This document shows, piece by piece, positions 22,869-35,133 of a stretch of 64,000 nt of DNA. The notes beneath the pieces were generated by a model. It searched no databases, was not told the DNA's origin, and worked only from the letters and a program-made list of their open reading frames with translations. The stretch comes from Isoetes taiwanensis (taxonomy: Eukaryota > Streptophyta > Lycopodiopsida > Isoetales > Isoetaceae). Positions within the stretch are counted from its first letter, which is position 1; every line of letters starts with the position of its first letter. Location: NCBI GenBank assembly GCA_021234155.1, contig JAJEKV010000083.1:3810573-3874572 (forward strand), written 5' to 3'. The translations under genes were made by a program, and so were the position numbers.

Positions 22869-25630
22869 AAACATTAACTTAAACCAGAATATATAGATAA
22901 TTAGCAAGACATTTTTAAAGATTTCAAGAATATGCTAGGAAATAAAAGTGTGCCAGCTCCAAATAGAAGCTATGCAAAGGACCTGATTAGGCTCGAAGGA
23001 GAAAATTTAAATTCGGCACCAGACTACATCTAGATTGTTGTCATTGTTTTCTTGAACTTCGTGAGTGTCGACAATACTAGTAATCTCGAGGCGAATGGTA
23101 ACTGTTTGGTTCCATCCACGGCACTAGGAAAAAATATTTAACACCAAGGGAAGAAGTAGATCCGAGATTGCTTTTGATTCTTTGGTAAAGGTCTTGGGCG
23201 CACCAAATGATATTTCTCCACAATCTTTTCCAAAAACAACTTAGTGGGCTGAACAAAGCTTTCCCCTTCCATTCGCAAAAGCGGCGGATCAAGGCACGCT
23301 CTCTTCATCAAATCCAAGAGCTTAGATCTTGTAAAGCCCTTGTTGGTCGCACCTTCGTTTTACCCATCGAAAAGCACGGAGGTGACATAAAAACTAAGAG
23401 CAAATGCAAAGCAAGTCTAAGCGGGGCTAATGTCGCCTGGTATGATAAGCAAATAAGCGAGAAAAGGAACACATCCTATTCATACACAATCGGATCGGAA
23501 AGATCAATCTGTAAACGAATCCGCAAGTATTTTCGAAATTAGTGGAAAGAGAAACTCGCTTTCATTTTGCATGCACGACCAGCCCATAACAAAGGAGGAT
23601 ATTTACGGAAAATAACCTCCACTAAAGATCTTCACCATAGAATACAACCGTGATAGGGCGGGAGCCGATCGAAAGCCGACAATCCGTCCAGCTAAAGATA
23701 ACTGTAAAAAAGGAAACCCTAGGGTACGAAAAGCCATATTTCGTGCCCTATTTTTGCAGAAATGTTCTTCTTTCTTTCTTGCTTCTTTCTGCTATCAAAA
23801 CAGAGCCTGCAGCCTGCTTCCCCTGATCATGATGCATTGCAGATTGGGATCGGTGTGGTACTTGCACCCTTATGAGATTGATGGTGCCGCCTTGGAGGTC
23901 CGATCCTACAAAGAAATGGTATGGAGGCTTTGCTCTCTCACCTCTGTGCGAGTTACTTCTTGGAACCTCTGCTCCTGATCAACATTCCGTGGACTGTCCT
24001 CTGCCAAAGTGTTGCCCACTTCCTTGTCTCCCTTTTTTATGGTGCCAGATAATAGTAGATGCTTCCATCTTTGGAATCGCTTCCTGGGTCCTGTCTGACA
24101 GGCCCAACCATGATCTGGCAGATCGCTGTTGCCCCAGCATCATCGGCGTGAGTAATCGGCTGGGATCGGCCCGGATTTCGCCCGTAGGAAAAGCTCTGCG
24201 GGCCTATCGGTACAACAGGCGACGGCTCGTGTATGCTTGTATTGCTTTTTTGTTCTTCATGCTTTTGTATGTTGGTATACCATTTGGTAGCCCTGATGCT
24301 TACACTATCTCCAAATGTCATAAGACTCATTCTGTCACTTACCTCATGTGTGCCAATTATTTCATTGGCTTTTATGTCTTATTCCTATTTCTCTAGGGTT
24401 TTTATGGTGGCGCCATGACCCTATTCCCTAGAAAACCATTGAAACTTGCAAGCTTATGGGAGAATGAGCCAACGAAGGCCTATGCCAAAGAAGATCTAAG
24501 CCATATGAGGATTGGATCCAGAAAAAGAATTAGCACCTAAATTGGCATTCCTTTTCCTAGAATGATGGTTTTCTTCTATATAAGAAGAGAATGATAGCAT
24601 TCTAGGGAAAGGTCCTTATGCGCAAATATCAACATTCGACGAAAAAGAAACCCTCTCGAATTTACAGATGGAGGCTATGGAAGACCACTGGGAGGAAGGA
24701 CACCTTTCGACATACTTGAGCCGAAACTGGACGCCAAATAGATGAAGGAGAGAAGTGGAGCCATATAACTAGGTGGGAAGGTCATGTAATATGGTAGCGT
24801 GCCTCTACACCAGTGTCCCGGCAGTGGCTAGCAAATTGTAACTGGAATAAAGCAAAATAATTCACGCAAAGTGGAGGGTTACAGATATACCGATGCTGAG
24901 AACAAGACATGAAGCGGAGACATTAGCGCCAGGGACTGACAAATGGATGGCAGGGCATGATGAGGTGGTACTGATATAAAGGAGGTCAGCAAATGGCAAA
25001 CTAAAGCAACAGTAATCGGGGGTTATCAAAAAATGTAAAAAAAAAAAACCATTACTAATGCCTCGAATGACTTTCATTTAGATTTTCTAGTCTAGCAAAC
25101 AAGATTTTGGAACTATGAGCGGCCGCATGCATGTAGAAACATGCGGAATGCATGTAGAACCAGGGTTTTGGTTTTTTGCTCAATGAAAGAAAGGTTTTTA
25201 CTGCACCATGCAAACCAGGAAACAGTTCTTGCGCCAATCCAAAACCAGTCGACCAAGGTAACTTTTCCATTCTTCTTCTTTTACAACTAATTTTATTTCG
25301 ATTCTTTTTTTTCTATATTGCTTCTGAAGATCTTACTACCATAAGTGATAAATAGAAGCAGGAAGTGAACCAAAACCGTTCCAAAGGTATAGCTGCTTCA
25401 AATAATTCTTTTTTACCTATATTCATTTCTCTTCTATCTACCTCTAGTATGATAATTATGTTAGTTGTTATATTATTAAGTTAACGTATTCTAAGATTTT
25501 AAAAACCAAAAATAAAAAACTTAAAAAAAACTTAAAAAACGTATGCTACCCGTATGGTATGCAAAGTATTTAACAACATTGAGCAACACCCACTTTCTAA
25601 AGCAAGAATCACTGAAATATTAACTTAAAT
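22869..25630. other. Interior of the hAT-like element, no gene recognised
   Basis: Moderately GC-rich sequence at 23.6-24.4 kb holds overlapping open frames up to 174 codons. None has a recognisable domain. One frame near 23.95 kb reads as a short hydrophobic stretch (PLLLINIPWTVLCQSVAH) that could be captured coding sequence. A (GCATGC)-rich patch and a poly(A) stretch lie near 25.0-25.15 kb. Confidence 0.4.
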
Positions 25631-25639
25631 ATAATCCTC

Positions 25640-26310
25640 ATCCTCCCTTTCCTTCATTCCCTTTTCATGTGAATTCCCATTTCTCCTCATCCCCATTCTC
25701 CTCACCCCCCCATTCTAAATTGCAATTCCCCCATTAGGCCCTCATTACCCTTACTAATCTTATCCCCCATTCTAAATTGCAATTCCCCATTGTAAATTGC
25801 AATCCTTCATTGCTCTCTCATTACCCCTACTAACCCTGGCTACCCCATTTCTCGTCGTCCCCCATTCGTCATTTTTTTAGTAAAAATCCATATATTCTAA
25901 ATTGCAATCCTCCTATTACTCCTTCATTACCCCGGTAGCCACGACTACCCCATTTCTCCGCATCCCCATTCTTCATCTCTTCTGAGAAAAATCCCCGTTC
26001 TAAATTGAAATCCCCCATTACTCCTCATTACCCCTACTAACCCTAACTACCCCGTTTCTCCTCATCCCCTATTCTTAATTTTTTTTTTTTAAGGAATCCC
26101 CATGTTCTAAATTGCAATCCCCTTATTACTCCATCATTACCCCTAGTACCCCTGACTACCCCATTTCTCCTCATCCTCCATTCTTCATTTTTTGTAGAAA
26201 ATCCCCATGTTATAAATTGCAATCCCCCTATTACTCCCTCAGTACCCCTAACATAGAACTAAAATCCTCTTCTCCTCAAAAAGTTATCCTTTGCTCGTCA
26301 ATCCCCCATT
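25640..26310 (+). repeat. C-rich satellite near the right end of the hAT-like element
   Basis: About six to seven degenerate units of roughly 100 bp contain TTCTAAATTGCAATCCCC, CATTACCCCTACTAACCCT and CCCATTTCTCCTCATCCCC. The array is C-rich on the plus strand, like the left-end array but with different units. It is non-coding. Confidence 0.75.
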
Positions 26311-26391
26311 TCCAAAAGGGAGTATTTTAAGGAGGATGTGGGCATCATTTTTGATGTGTAATGTCCCGATTCATGTATACCCTAGCTTGAT

Positions 26392-26984
26392 TTCACCCTA
26401 TGGCTATCAATGCCTTTCCCCCAGACACGTGGCATAATCCGGTTTCCAAGGTGGAAGTCTCTCAACAATTGCTTACAGATATGTAGGCCCCTAGTCGAAG
26501 AAGTTCGAGGGTATTTGTTAGCCGCCAGAGCCCAGCAAAAGAGCCTTGCCGATCAGCATCGGACACCATGGGAATTTCAAGTTGGTGAGTCCATATGGCT
26601 AAAGATCAAAGTGAAGCAAGCCAAACTCAAAATTGGCAATTGCAAGAAGCTTGCACCTAAATGGGCGGGACACTTTGAGATAACCGGGAGGATAGGTTCT
26701 CAGGCCTACCGGTTGAATCTACTCGCGCATTTGAAGGTCCATAAAATCTTCCGTGTGAGCCTTTTCAAGAAGCATAACCCCGATCTAGAAGAGATCCTTG
26801 ATAGACCGACACTTTTGGAGATGACGGAAGATCGATTGGAGATTGCGCCTGAGACTCTCCATGTTCGTGCATACAAGCAAACTCGCAGAACTCAAATCTT
26901 GCAGTATTTGGTTAAGTGGAAACACTTGCCGACTGAGGATGCAACGTGGGTTCTTAAAGCGGATTTGGACAAGATTTACCCAGA
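26392..26984 (+). mobile_element. Chromovirus integrase C-terminus and chromodomain (outer element, fossil)
   Basis: The plus strand carries the segment after the integrase core (QQKSLADQHRTPWEFQVGE, KKLAPKWAGHFEI, LKVHKIFRVSLFKKH). It is followed by a chromodomain-like tail (LQYLVKWKHLPTEDATWV). The order and strand match the piece at 20,765-21,076. The element is interrupted again at 26,984 by the next insertion. Confidence 0.88.
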
Positions 26985-27367
26985 TGTTAGAGCCTGAACT
27001 CTAACCTTGCAAGAAGGATGAAAAACCCAACAATCCAAGCTCAATCTATCAGATCAAGGCAATGCACAACACAAAGAATCATCATCTCCATAGCTAGATC
27101 AAGTAAAACACTCTCTCCCAATACACCATCTCTCTGTTCTTCTTTCTCTGCTCAGACAATACTCTCATGATCATCCCACAATGCATACGTGCAAATATAC
27201 TGCACGCGTGCATGTGCGTATCTCCCTCCATATACGGTATACAATCTCCTATACCACCTCAATAATGGTGAGTGTGGTGAGTGGTGATGAGTGTGGTGAT
27301 GAGTGTGGTGAGTGGTGACAAGTGTGGTGAGTGGTGACGAGTGTGGTGAGTGGTGACCACCCCAACA
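26985..27367 (-). repeat. 3' LTR of the Tat-like element
   Basis: This 383-bp copy contains a minisatellite of GTGGTGAGTGGTGAC-type units at 27,270-27,355. The 5' LTR of the same element is almost three times longer because an internal segment is repeated there. Confidence 0.85.
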
Positions 27368-27897
27368 GTGGCGACCACAGTGGGAAAATGTGCCACTCCG
27401 TGGCGGAGAACCCGGTCCTTGGGACATGTCCCCAAATGACACATTTACATGTATGTTTAGAATGAAAATACCCTCCTCAAATCCAAATGACTAATACAAA
27501 CAAACTGGTCCAAAATGACAGTGACGAAACAGAGCCTCTGTAACTGTGGCAAACTTTGAAAGCTGATATCTTGAGTTCCAGACCTCCGTTTGACCTGCAC
27601 CATAGCTCGTTGGATTCGTATCGCCGAAACACATCTTTTGATGTAGGATAGATGAAGCATTACTGAACTGTCACCATCTGTTTTTACAGAAAAACGACCT
27701 GCTGTAACTCAAAAATTCTCCACAAATTCTCTGTAATTGGGGCTCTGCCAAGTCTGAATCCCTTAGAATAGCACTTCTCTTTCAAAATAAGGCCTGAGAT
27801 CCTTGCCATTTCTGGGATTAGGCAACAATTCCCCTTCTGGAGTCATCAAGTAGAAAGCCCCACCTGGTACCTCTTTATCAATCAGAAATGGGCCTTC

Positions 27898-29862
27898 TCA
27901 TGGGCTTTGAAATTTAGATAGATGCTGCTTAGTGGTCCTGCACAACACCAACTGCCCTTCCTCAAATGGATTGACAACCTGTAACTTGTCTTTGATAAGC
28001 TTTACTTTCTGTTTATGCCTCATATTGAAGTCTGCTGCTTCTTGTCTCATCTCTTGCAATTGCAACAAATCATCCATCCTATTATGCACTTGATTTGGAG
28101 TTGGAACTTCTCCTAACTTCTCATAATAAGGTAGCTCCACAAATGAACACAAAGGAATGTCCAAATGAATAGGCATCACAGCTTGCACTCCATAAACCAA
28201 TTCAAATGGTGTAAATCCTGTAGCCAACTTGTAAGTGCACCTGAAACTCCATAAGGCACCTGTTAAGGCTTCATGCCAATTTCTTTGATTATCCTTCGCT
28301 GTTTTAGCCAAGATAGCTTTCAAAATTTTGTTAGTAGACTCAGCTTGCCCATTTCCCTGTGGATAATAAGCAGAAGCTTGCACATGTTGAACACCAATCT
28401 TTTCTGTTAACTGAGCTACTACTTTCCCCATGAAATGAGTTCCCCGATCAGACAAAAGAATGGTTGGAACACCAAACCGAGAAATCAAATTGTGATAAAG
28501 AAAGTTTACTGTGGTATTTTCTGTAGCATGCTTTGCTGGAATTGCCTCTACCCACTTCGTAAACATGCATGTGGCTGCCAAGATATACTTATGACCTTTG
28601 GAAGATGGAGGATTGATAGGCCCAATGTAGTCCAATCCCCACATATGAAACGGACCAACACTCAAAATAGGATGGAATGGCATATTATTGTGGCCTGTCA
28701 ATTGTTTATGCCTTTGACACTTCTCACATTTGCTAACAAAGTCTCTAGTATCTCTGTAAAGAGTTGGCCAATAATATCCCCAATGAAGGATCTTCCTAGC
28801 TGTGGTTCTGGCTGCAAAATGCCCCTGACAATCATGTGCTTGCTGCAACAAATCATGAGTTTGCTGACCAGCAACACACCTTAATAAGAGACCTTCCATA
28901 GTCCTCTTATAAAGAATAGCCTTGTGCACCACATAACTAGCTGCTTGTACTCTAAGAGCATGCTTTTGTTGCTTTGAAAATGATGAAGGATAAGTCTGAT
29001 CTTGTAAGTACCTGTATATATTGGCATACCAAAGATCCACGGTCTCAATGAACCCTTGTAATACTCCATTATCCTGAAATGCTACTTGCTGGTCTGTTTC
29101 CTCTTCTATTTCAACACCACTACTCAAATAGGCACTTGGATTATGAGCTCCTTGAGCCATCTTAACATACTTCAACTCAAATTCTTGTATGATAAGAGCC
29201 CATCTTGTAAACTTAGGATCTTGGACAGTCTTGTTGTAAATGCATGGCAACGGGTTCACATCCATATGAATGTAAACATACTGTACATTTGCTGAATTCC
29301 ATTGTGGAGGAAGAAGATAATGTCTAAATTTGTTCAAGGCCCACTTCAATGCTAACCCAAGATGCTCCACATGAGGCCATTTCTGCTCTTGTGGAGTTAG
29401 CACCCTGCTAGCATAGTAATTCACATCATAATGCTTTTGCTGATTTTTCTGACATAGTGTGACAACCAAAGCTTGCTCCCAAGCTGTAAAGAATAAATGA
29501 AATGGCTCACTCATTCTTGGAGGAATCAGCAAAGTTCTCTCTTTTAATTGTGCAAGGCACCATTCAAATGCTTCTTGAGCATCTTCCTTCCATCTAAAAT
29601 GCTGCCCTGGCTTCATACAATCCACAAGTGGCTGGGTTACTTTAGCAAAATTATGCAAATACCTCCTATTAAAACTGAGTTGGCCATATAAGCTTCTCAC
29701 TTGGGATACATTTGTAGGTGGTTTGACCTTCTCCAAGGCTGCAATCTTACCATGATCCACTTGTAATCCCTTTTCTGAAACATAATTGCCCAATAGTTTT
29801 CCTCCTCTAGTGAAGAAAAATACACTTAGCGAGGATTCAAACTTATACCATACAGCCGGCAT
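27898..29862 (-). mobile_element. Tat-like element: RNase H and integrase region (fossil)
   Basis: The minus strand encodes the RT connection and RNase H-like region (VRSLYGQLSFNRRYLHNF, VYIHMDVNPLPCIYNKTVQD). The integrase follows with a zinc-binding region (HFAART...CEKCQRHK), the core MWGLDYIGPINPPSSKGH, SDRGTHFMGKV and SAYYPQGNGQAESTNK. The C-terminus has the ELVYGVQAVMP motif. The integrase fragment at 38,336-39,103 is from a related element. Confidence 0.9.
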
Positions 29863-30101
29863 CTTTCAAGAACTTTTCTGAGATGATCCAAGTGATCCTT
29901 TCTTGGATTAGAAAATACTTTTTAAGTCATCTATAAAGACTCTCAAAAAGTCTAAAATATCATGAAAAGCATATGTCATAGCTTCATTTGAAATGCGGTG
30001 GAGCATTTGTAAGGCCAAAAGGTAATACCTTATAAGCATAGATGCCAAGCGGTGTTCGAAAAGCCGTCATTGCTTGATGTGGTGGATAGATTTGGATCTG
30101 A

Positions 30102-30830
30102 TTATATCCCGAGTAACCATCCAAGAAAGAATAGGCCTGATTTCACGCAACAATATCCAAAGAAAGTGTCTATGAATGGTGTAGGAAAATGATCTCTTTT
30201 GGTAGCTTTGTTGAGATCCCTGTAATCAATGCATACTCGGATTGGGTTATTTGGCTTTCTCACTGGTACAATAGAACTGATCCAATCTGAATTTGGCACT
30301 GGTACAATAAATCCTGCCTCCAAAAGCTTCATGACTTCAACCTTTACTTGCTCCTCTATTGCTGGACTCATTCTCCTTTGAGCTTGTTGGACTGGTTTTG
30401 ATCCTTGTTTCAAATCAATGGTATGAACCACAACCTCCGGTGGAATGCCTTTCAATTCTTTGTAATTTCTTGCCAAAACATCCCTGAATTCTCTTATCAA
30501 AGATATCAAATCACGTTCCTCCTCTTGAGTAAGATCGCCTCCAATAGTAACCAATTCTTCTTGATTGCCTTGAGAAATATTGATATTCTTGACTGAATGT
30601 GGTGACTGTAATGAATGTGGTGAGTGTGGTGACAATGACGAATGTGGTGAATGTGGTGACTGTGGTGAATGTGGTGACAGTGATGAATGTGGTGAATGTG
30701 ATGACAGTGATGAATGTGGTGACTGTGGTGAATGTGATGACGGTAGTGAATGTGGTGTAGGTGATGACTGTGGTGAATGTGGTGGTGACTGTGATGAACA
30801 TGGACTGATATGATTTACCTCTCCAAAATG
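30102..30830 (-). mobile_element. Tat-like element: Ser/Pro/His-rich linker and reverse transcriptase start (fossil)
   Basis: A repeat-encoded tract of SPHSPQS-type units (30,590-30,800) leads into the reverse transcriptase N-terminus (EFRDVLARNYKELKGIP, EAGFIVPVPNSDWISSIVPV, VCIDYRDLNKATKRDHFP). The linker arises from a 9/18-bp minisatellite in the DNA. Confidence 0.85.
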
Positions 30831-30839
30831 TGCGCATGC

Positions 30840-32470
30840 CACCAAGCTGCTTGCACCATTGCCGATTGTGCTAAAGCATCCGCCACACTGTTTTGTTCCC
30901 TTGGAACATGTATCACAATGCATTGCTGAAAACATGACTTCAAATCCATGGCTTGTTGATGTAAGCCTCTCAAATTAGCATTTAAAACCTCCATAAGTTG
31001 TTGACACACCAACAAAGAGTCTCCAAAAATAGTCAAACAATCAACATGCTTCTTTTTTGCCAAAGTCATCCCTTGAATAAGTGCATGATATTCAGCCTCA
31101 TTATTACTACTTGCATTGCATGGTATACTCAATGTAACAATCTCCTTCTTATGCCCATATATCAGAAATACTCCTACACCTCCATAATTCTTGAGTTTAG
31201 AGAATGCACCATCAAAATACATTTGTCCTTCCATAGTGGGCTGATTTCTGCTGACCCCATCCATGCTTGATGTCAAAATCAACATCTCTACTTGATCTTG
31301 ATCAATACCTTGCTGAAATAAAGTCTCCCCAATGGGTCTTTGAATGGACTCCTCCTGTATGTTTACAAGAGTCTCTTGTAACTCATCTTCACCAATACTT
31401 TCAAGTCGTTGGATATACTTATCTGCAACTTGCTGCTGTAAATGACATATTTCTGAATTTTGGGTACCTTTTAACCACTTGTACAAAGTCTTATCTTCCC
31501 TGTCACCCACTTTCAAGACATGAAAACAACTAAGACCTTGCTGCCCTGACACCATAGCATTCTCTTTGCTGATTTCTAACTGCGGGCTGCTCAAAGAAGG
31601 ATTGCAAAGAAAAGGACCTTTTGCTGATTTCAGAGGATGATCTATAGTAACCTTGTGTTCTCCTTGAAAGATGTTCATTTCACGCTTTCTCCATGAAGTC
31701 TCAGCTTGTACGACATCTAACCACGTACGACTCAGCAACAAAGTATAAGTTTCAGCATGTACACTCTCTGGAAATTTCAAAACCATGAAATCCAAGATTG
31801 CTTCCACCTCATAGACCTTGCATAAGACATTTCTTATGACTCCCATAGGCTGCACCTTCATTTGATTGAATGCTTTGAGCATCATAGTTGTCGGTTTCAT
31901 CATTTTCAATCCAACTTGAAGCATTATATGGTAAGGCATTACATTCACTCCGCTGCCAGTATCTATGTTGGCGTCTTTGATTAAATATCCATTAATACTC
32001 ACATCACAAAGAAATGGCCCTGGATCCTTGGATTGCCGGGCTGGTGGCCCCATTCTACTCTTATTGGTATCATTTGAGATGATTTGTTGGACTGAAATTT
32101 CTGATTTTGTTCTTCCCCCTAACTCTTGCAACAAATTTGGAGAATAATGCATCAATTGCTCAAGAGTAAGTGTAACTTTAGTGGCCAAAACTTGGCTGAT
32201 CACATCATCTTCATTTTGAATTTCCTCATCCACCATCGGAGGCATCACTATGGGCTGATTTTCTTCTATAGACTGAAACTGTTCTGTGGGCAACACATTG
32301 AATTGCACCTTCTTAGGTGCTGATACCTGTCCCTTCAAAGCCTTTGGAAAAGAGGTCTTAGTCTTCTCCGCAATTGGCACTACTCTTGGTTCTTGCACCA
32401 CCTTTTGTGATCTTGTAACCGCATTTACTTCTCCAATCTCTTCTTCTTGCTGAAATGGGTCATTCTCCAC
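30840..32470 (-). mobile_element. Tat-like element: protease and additional RNase H upstream of RT (fossil)
   Basis: A retropepsin-like site (DANIDTGSGVNVMPYHIML) is followed by an RNase H fold of the archaeal/plant type. Its motifs are YFDGAFS, GGVGVFLI, NEAEYHALIQG, FGDSLLVCQQL and REQNSVADALAQSAM. This RNase H is separate from the one behind the reverse transcriptase. It is unusual in lying between protease and RT. Confidence 0.85.
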
Positions 32471-32562
32471 CTCAACAAATCCACAATTTACTACTGATTT
32501 TGCCTTCTCTTGTTTCTTAAGCTCCTCAATAAGAGCCTTAACTTGAGGATTATCAATGTACT

Positions 32563-33906
32563 TTACATCTTGAATGCGAACATCATTATTAGGAAGAGGT
32601 ACTGATTCAAATACTTGCTACTTTGGTGGATACTTTTGGTTGCCCATTCTGGTTTCCCATGGATTTTCCAACAAGTAGTCTCATCATGCTTGAATTTATC
32701 ACATAGCTTGCAATATAAATGAGCCTTACTTGGATACCATCCCTGTTTTGGCTGCACCATTGATGTGGAACCCATTGGAACTTGTTGGGCAATTGGAGCT
32801 TGTGGCATCATTGGAACTTGTGGTATGATAGGTGCTGCCTGCATTGGTTGAATAGGAATAGGTGGTGCTTGTTGCATAACAGCAAATACCGGATTGGCCC
32901 TCTCAAAGAATCTCTTCTCCCTACATTCTTGATCATTATGGCCCTTGATTTGGCATCTTGAGCAGAATTTCAGCAATCTACATGTAGTATCAGAATGTCC
33001 AATAGACCCACAATACTCACAAGTAATAAACTGCACCTCCCTTGGCTTCTCACCAATTGTGAGCTTAGAAATCTTGGCTGCAATATCCTCTGTTTTATGC
33101 TCTGGAGCAGCAACTTCATGAATGTATCCCAGCTTATCTTCAGCCTTGAGAGCATACTTTTGTGCCTCTAGTAATGTTGTAGGCTGTTTGGCCTTCACCT
33201 TATTAGCAATAGCTCGTTTCAGTCCCTTCACATACCATTGAATATCCATTTCATCATTCCTTGCAATCTTCCAATGAACCACGGCTTTGAGAACCGCAAT
33301 GTACCTTTGATTATACTCTCTAATTGATTCATCTTCCTTTTGTGTAAAATTTGTCCACCTTTCCATAGTCTTATCCTTACCATGGACTTCTTGATAATTA
33401 GCAATAAATGCTTCCTTTAATTCCTGATACGTCATGGTATCTAGCTGGGTTTGTGCCCATTCTTCCACTGAATCTTGCAAAGAACTATGAAACCAAAGCA
33501 AATAATCACCAGCCGATAACTTACATTGCTGGCAATACCTCTCAAACTTTACAATATGCTTCAAAGGATCCTGATCTACCAGATCATCAAACTTTGGAAT
33601 CCCCATTGTCTGAAAACCCCATACCATAGGTGGTAATACAGCCATCTCTGCCTCTTCTTGGGTTTCTTCAAATTGGAAAAACGACATTGAATCTCCCTTC
33701 AATTTGAAAAACGAAATTGGATTACCTTCTAGATCGGTAAATGGAATCAAAACCTCCTGGATCTGAGAACTAGACCCCAGATCTGCTCCAATATCTGAAA
33801 ACAAAATTGAATCTTGATGCAATTTTGAGCCCAAAGATTGACTCACCGGTCCCCTTCTTGTTACGATGGAGCTTAGTGGGATCTCCTTCTTACTTCTCTT
33901 GGGCAT
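32563..33906 (-). mobile_element. Tat-like element: gag (fossil)
   Basis: This is a 447-codon gag region with the capsid-like segment WFHSSLQDSVEEW and FTQKEDESIREYNQRY. Two zinc knuckles follow (CEYCGSIGHSDTTC, then CSRCQIKGHNDQEC), and a third CxxC...H...C group near the end. The ATG lies about 190 bp inside the 5' LTR boundary. Confidence 0.9.
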
Positions 33907-34096
33907 AAAACTATGCTCCCCTTGTCAAATTTACCCCACAAATCAATTACGGCAAAATCCCCTTCACCCAAAAAAATTGCTCCTTCCTCAATGGTGTCGT
34001 TCTTTACCGACGATCACCAATACCAATGGTAACAACTCCTTTTTCAATGGAAATTCTTGCCGATCACTGGTCTGTCGAGCACCGTGGTCGCCAAAT

Positions 34097-35133
34097 TGTT
34101 AGAGCCTGAACTCTAACCTTGCAAGAAGGATGAAAAACCCAACAATCCAAGCTCAATCTATCAGATCAAGGCAATACACAACACAAAGAATCATCATCTC
34201 CATAGCTAGATCAAGTAAAACACTCTCTCCCAATACACCGTCTCTCTATTCTTCTCTCTCTGCTCAGACAATACTCTCATGATCATCCCACAATGCATAC
34301 GTGCAAATATCCTGCACGCGTGCATGTGCGTATCTCCCTCCATATACGGTATACAATCTCCTATACCACCTCAATAATGGTGAGTGTGGTGAGTGGTGAC
34401 GAGTGTGGTGATGAGTGTGGTGAGTGGTGACAAGTGTGGTGAGTGGTGACGAGTGTGGTGAGTGGTGAGTGGTGACAAGTATGCACAACACAAAGAATCA
34501 TCATCTCCATAGCTAGATCAAGTAAAACACTCTCTCCCAATACACCGTCTCTCTGTTCTTCTCTCTCTGCTCAGACAATACTCTCATGATCATCCCACAA
34601 TGCATACGTGCAAATATCCTGCACGCATGCATGTGCGTATCTCCCTCCATATATATACGGTATACAATCTCCTATACCACCTCAATAATGGTGAGTGTGG
34701 TGAGTGGTGACGAGTGTGGTGATGGGTGTGGTGAGTGGTGACAAGTGTGGTGAGTGGTGACGAGTGTGGTGAGTGGTGAGTGGTGACACAAAGAATCATC
34801 ATCTCCATAGCTAGATCAAGTAAAACACTCTCTCCCAATACATCGTCTCTCTGTTCTTCTCTCTCTGCTCAGACAATACTCTCATGATCATCCCACAATG
34901 CATACGTGCAAATATCCTTGCGATGCATGTCGCGACATCTCCCTCCATATATATACGGTATACAATCTCCTATACCACCTCAATAATGGTGAGTGTGGTG
35001 AGTGGTGACGAGTGTGGTGATGAGTGTGGTGAGTGGTGACAAGTGTGGTGAGTGGTGACGAGTGTGGTGAGTGGTGAGTGGTGACAAGTGTGGTGAGTGG
35101 TGACGAGTGTGGTGAGTGGTGACCACCCCAACA
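34097..35133 (-). repeat. 5' LTR of the Tat-like element with internal triplication
   Basis: The LTR is 1,037 bp against 383 bp for its partner. The excess comes from three tandem copies of a segment of about 300-310 bp, starting near 34,176, 34,486 and 34,789. Each copy carries CACAAAGAATCATCATCTCC, TATACGGTATACAATCTCC and the GTGGTGAGTGGTGACGAG minisatellite. Confidence 0.85.

Larger units (their letters stand above)
21077..26383. mobile_element. 5.3-kb hAT-like DNA element inserted in the chromovirus
   Basis: The ends are a perfect 9-bp inverted pair (AGGGTATAC at 21,077 and GTATACCCT at 26,375). They are bounded by near-identical 8-bp target copies AGCATGAT (21,069-21,076) and AGCTTGAT (26,384-26,391). 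A second inverted match of about 35 bp lies inside each end (21,306-21,341 against 26,327-26,362, containing ATGATGCCCACATCCTCC). An 8-bp duplication with A/TAGGG-type ends fits the hAT superfamily. No transposase was recognised, so it is likely non-autonomous. The middle (22.2-24.4 kb) carries host-like sequence, including an exon-like segment at about 22,770-22,868. Confidence 0.7.
26985..35133 (-). mobile_element. Ty3/gypsy LTR retrotransposon (Tat-like) inserted in the chromovirus (fossil)
   Basis: An 8.1-kb minus-strand element bounded by the 5-bp target duplication CCAGA (26,980-26,984 and 35,134-35,138). Its LTRs begin TGTTGGGGTGG and end CTCTAACA. Parts in transcript order: 5' LTR (35,133-34,097), a primer-binding region (TTTGGCGACCACGG), gag, protease, an extra RNase H, reverse transcriptase, RNase H, integrase, 3' LTR (27,367-26,985). 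It has several breaks and is not expected to be functional. It is younger than the chromovirus it sits in. Confidence 0.9.

Noticed and set aside
23754-24420. Open frame of up to 174 codons inside the hAT-like element
   Set aside because: No domain or transposase motif is seen in any frame; it is kept only as possible captured sequence in the interior note.
27152-27444. Thr/His-rich open frames, also at 34,264-35,390
   Set aside because: They are translations of the GTGGTGA minisatellite in the LTRs.
30580-30813. Cys-rich plus-strand open frame (CGDCGECD repeats)
   Set aside because: It is the antisense shadow of the Ser-Pro-His minisatellite in the Tat-like element.
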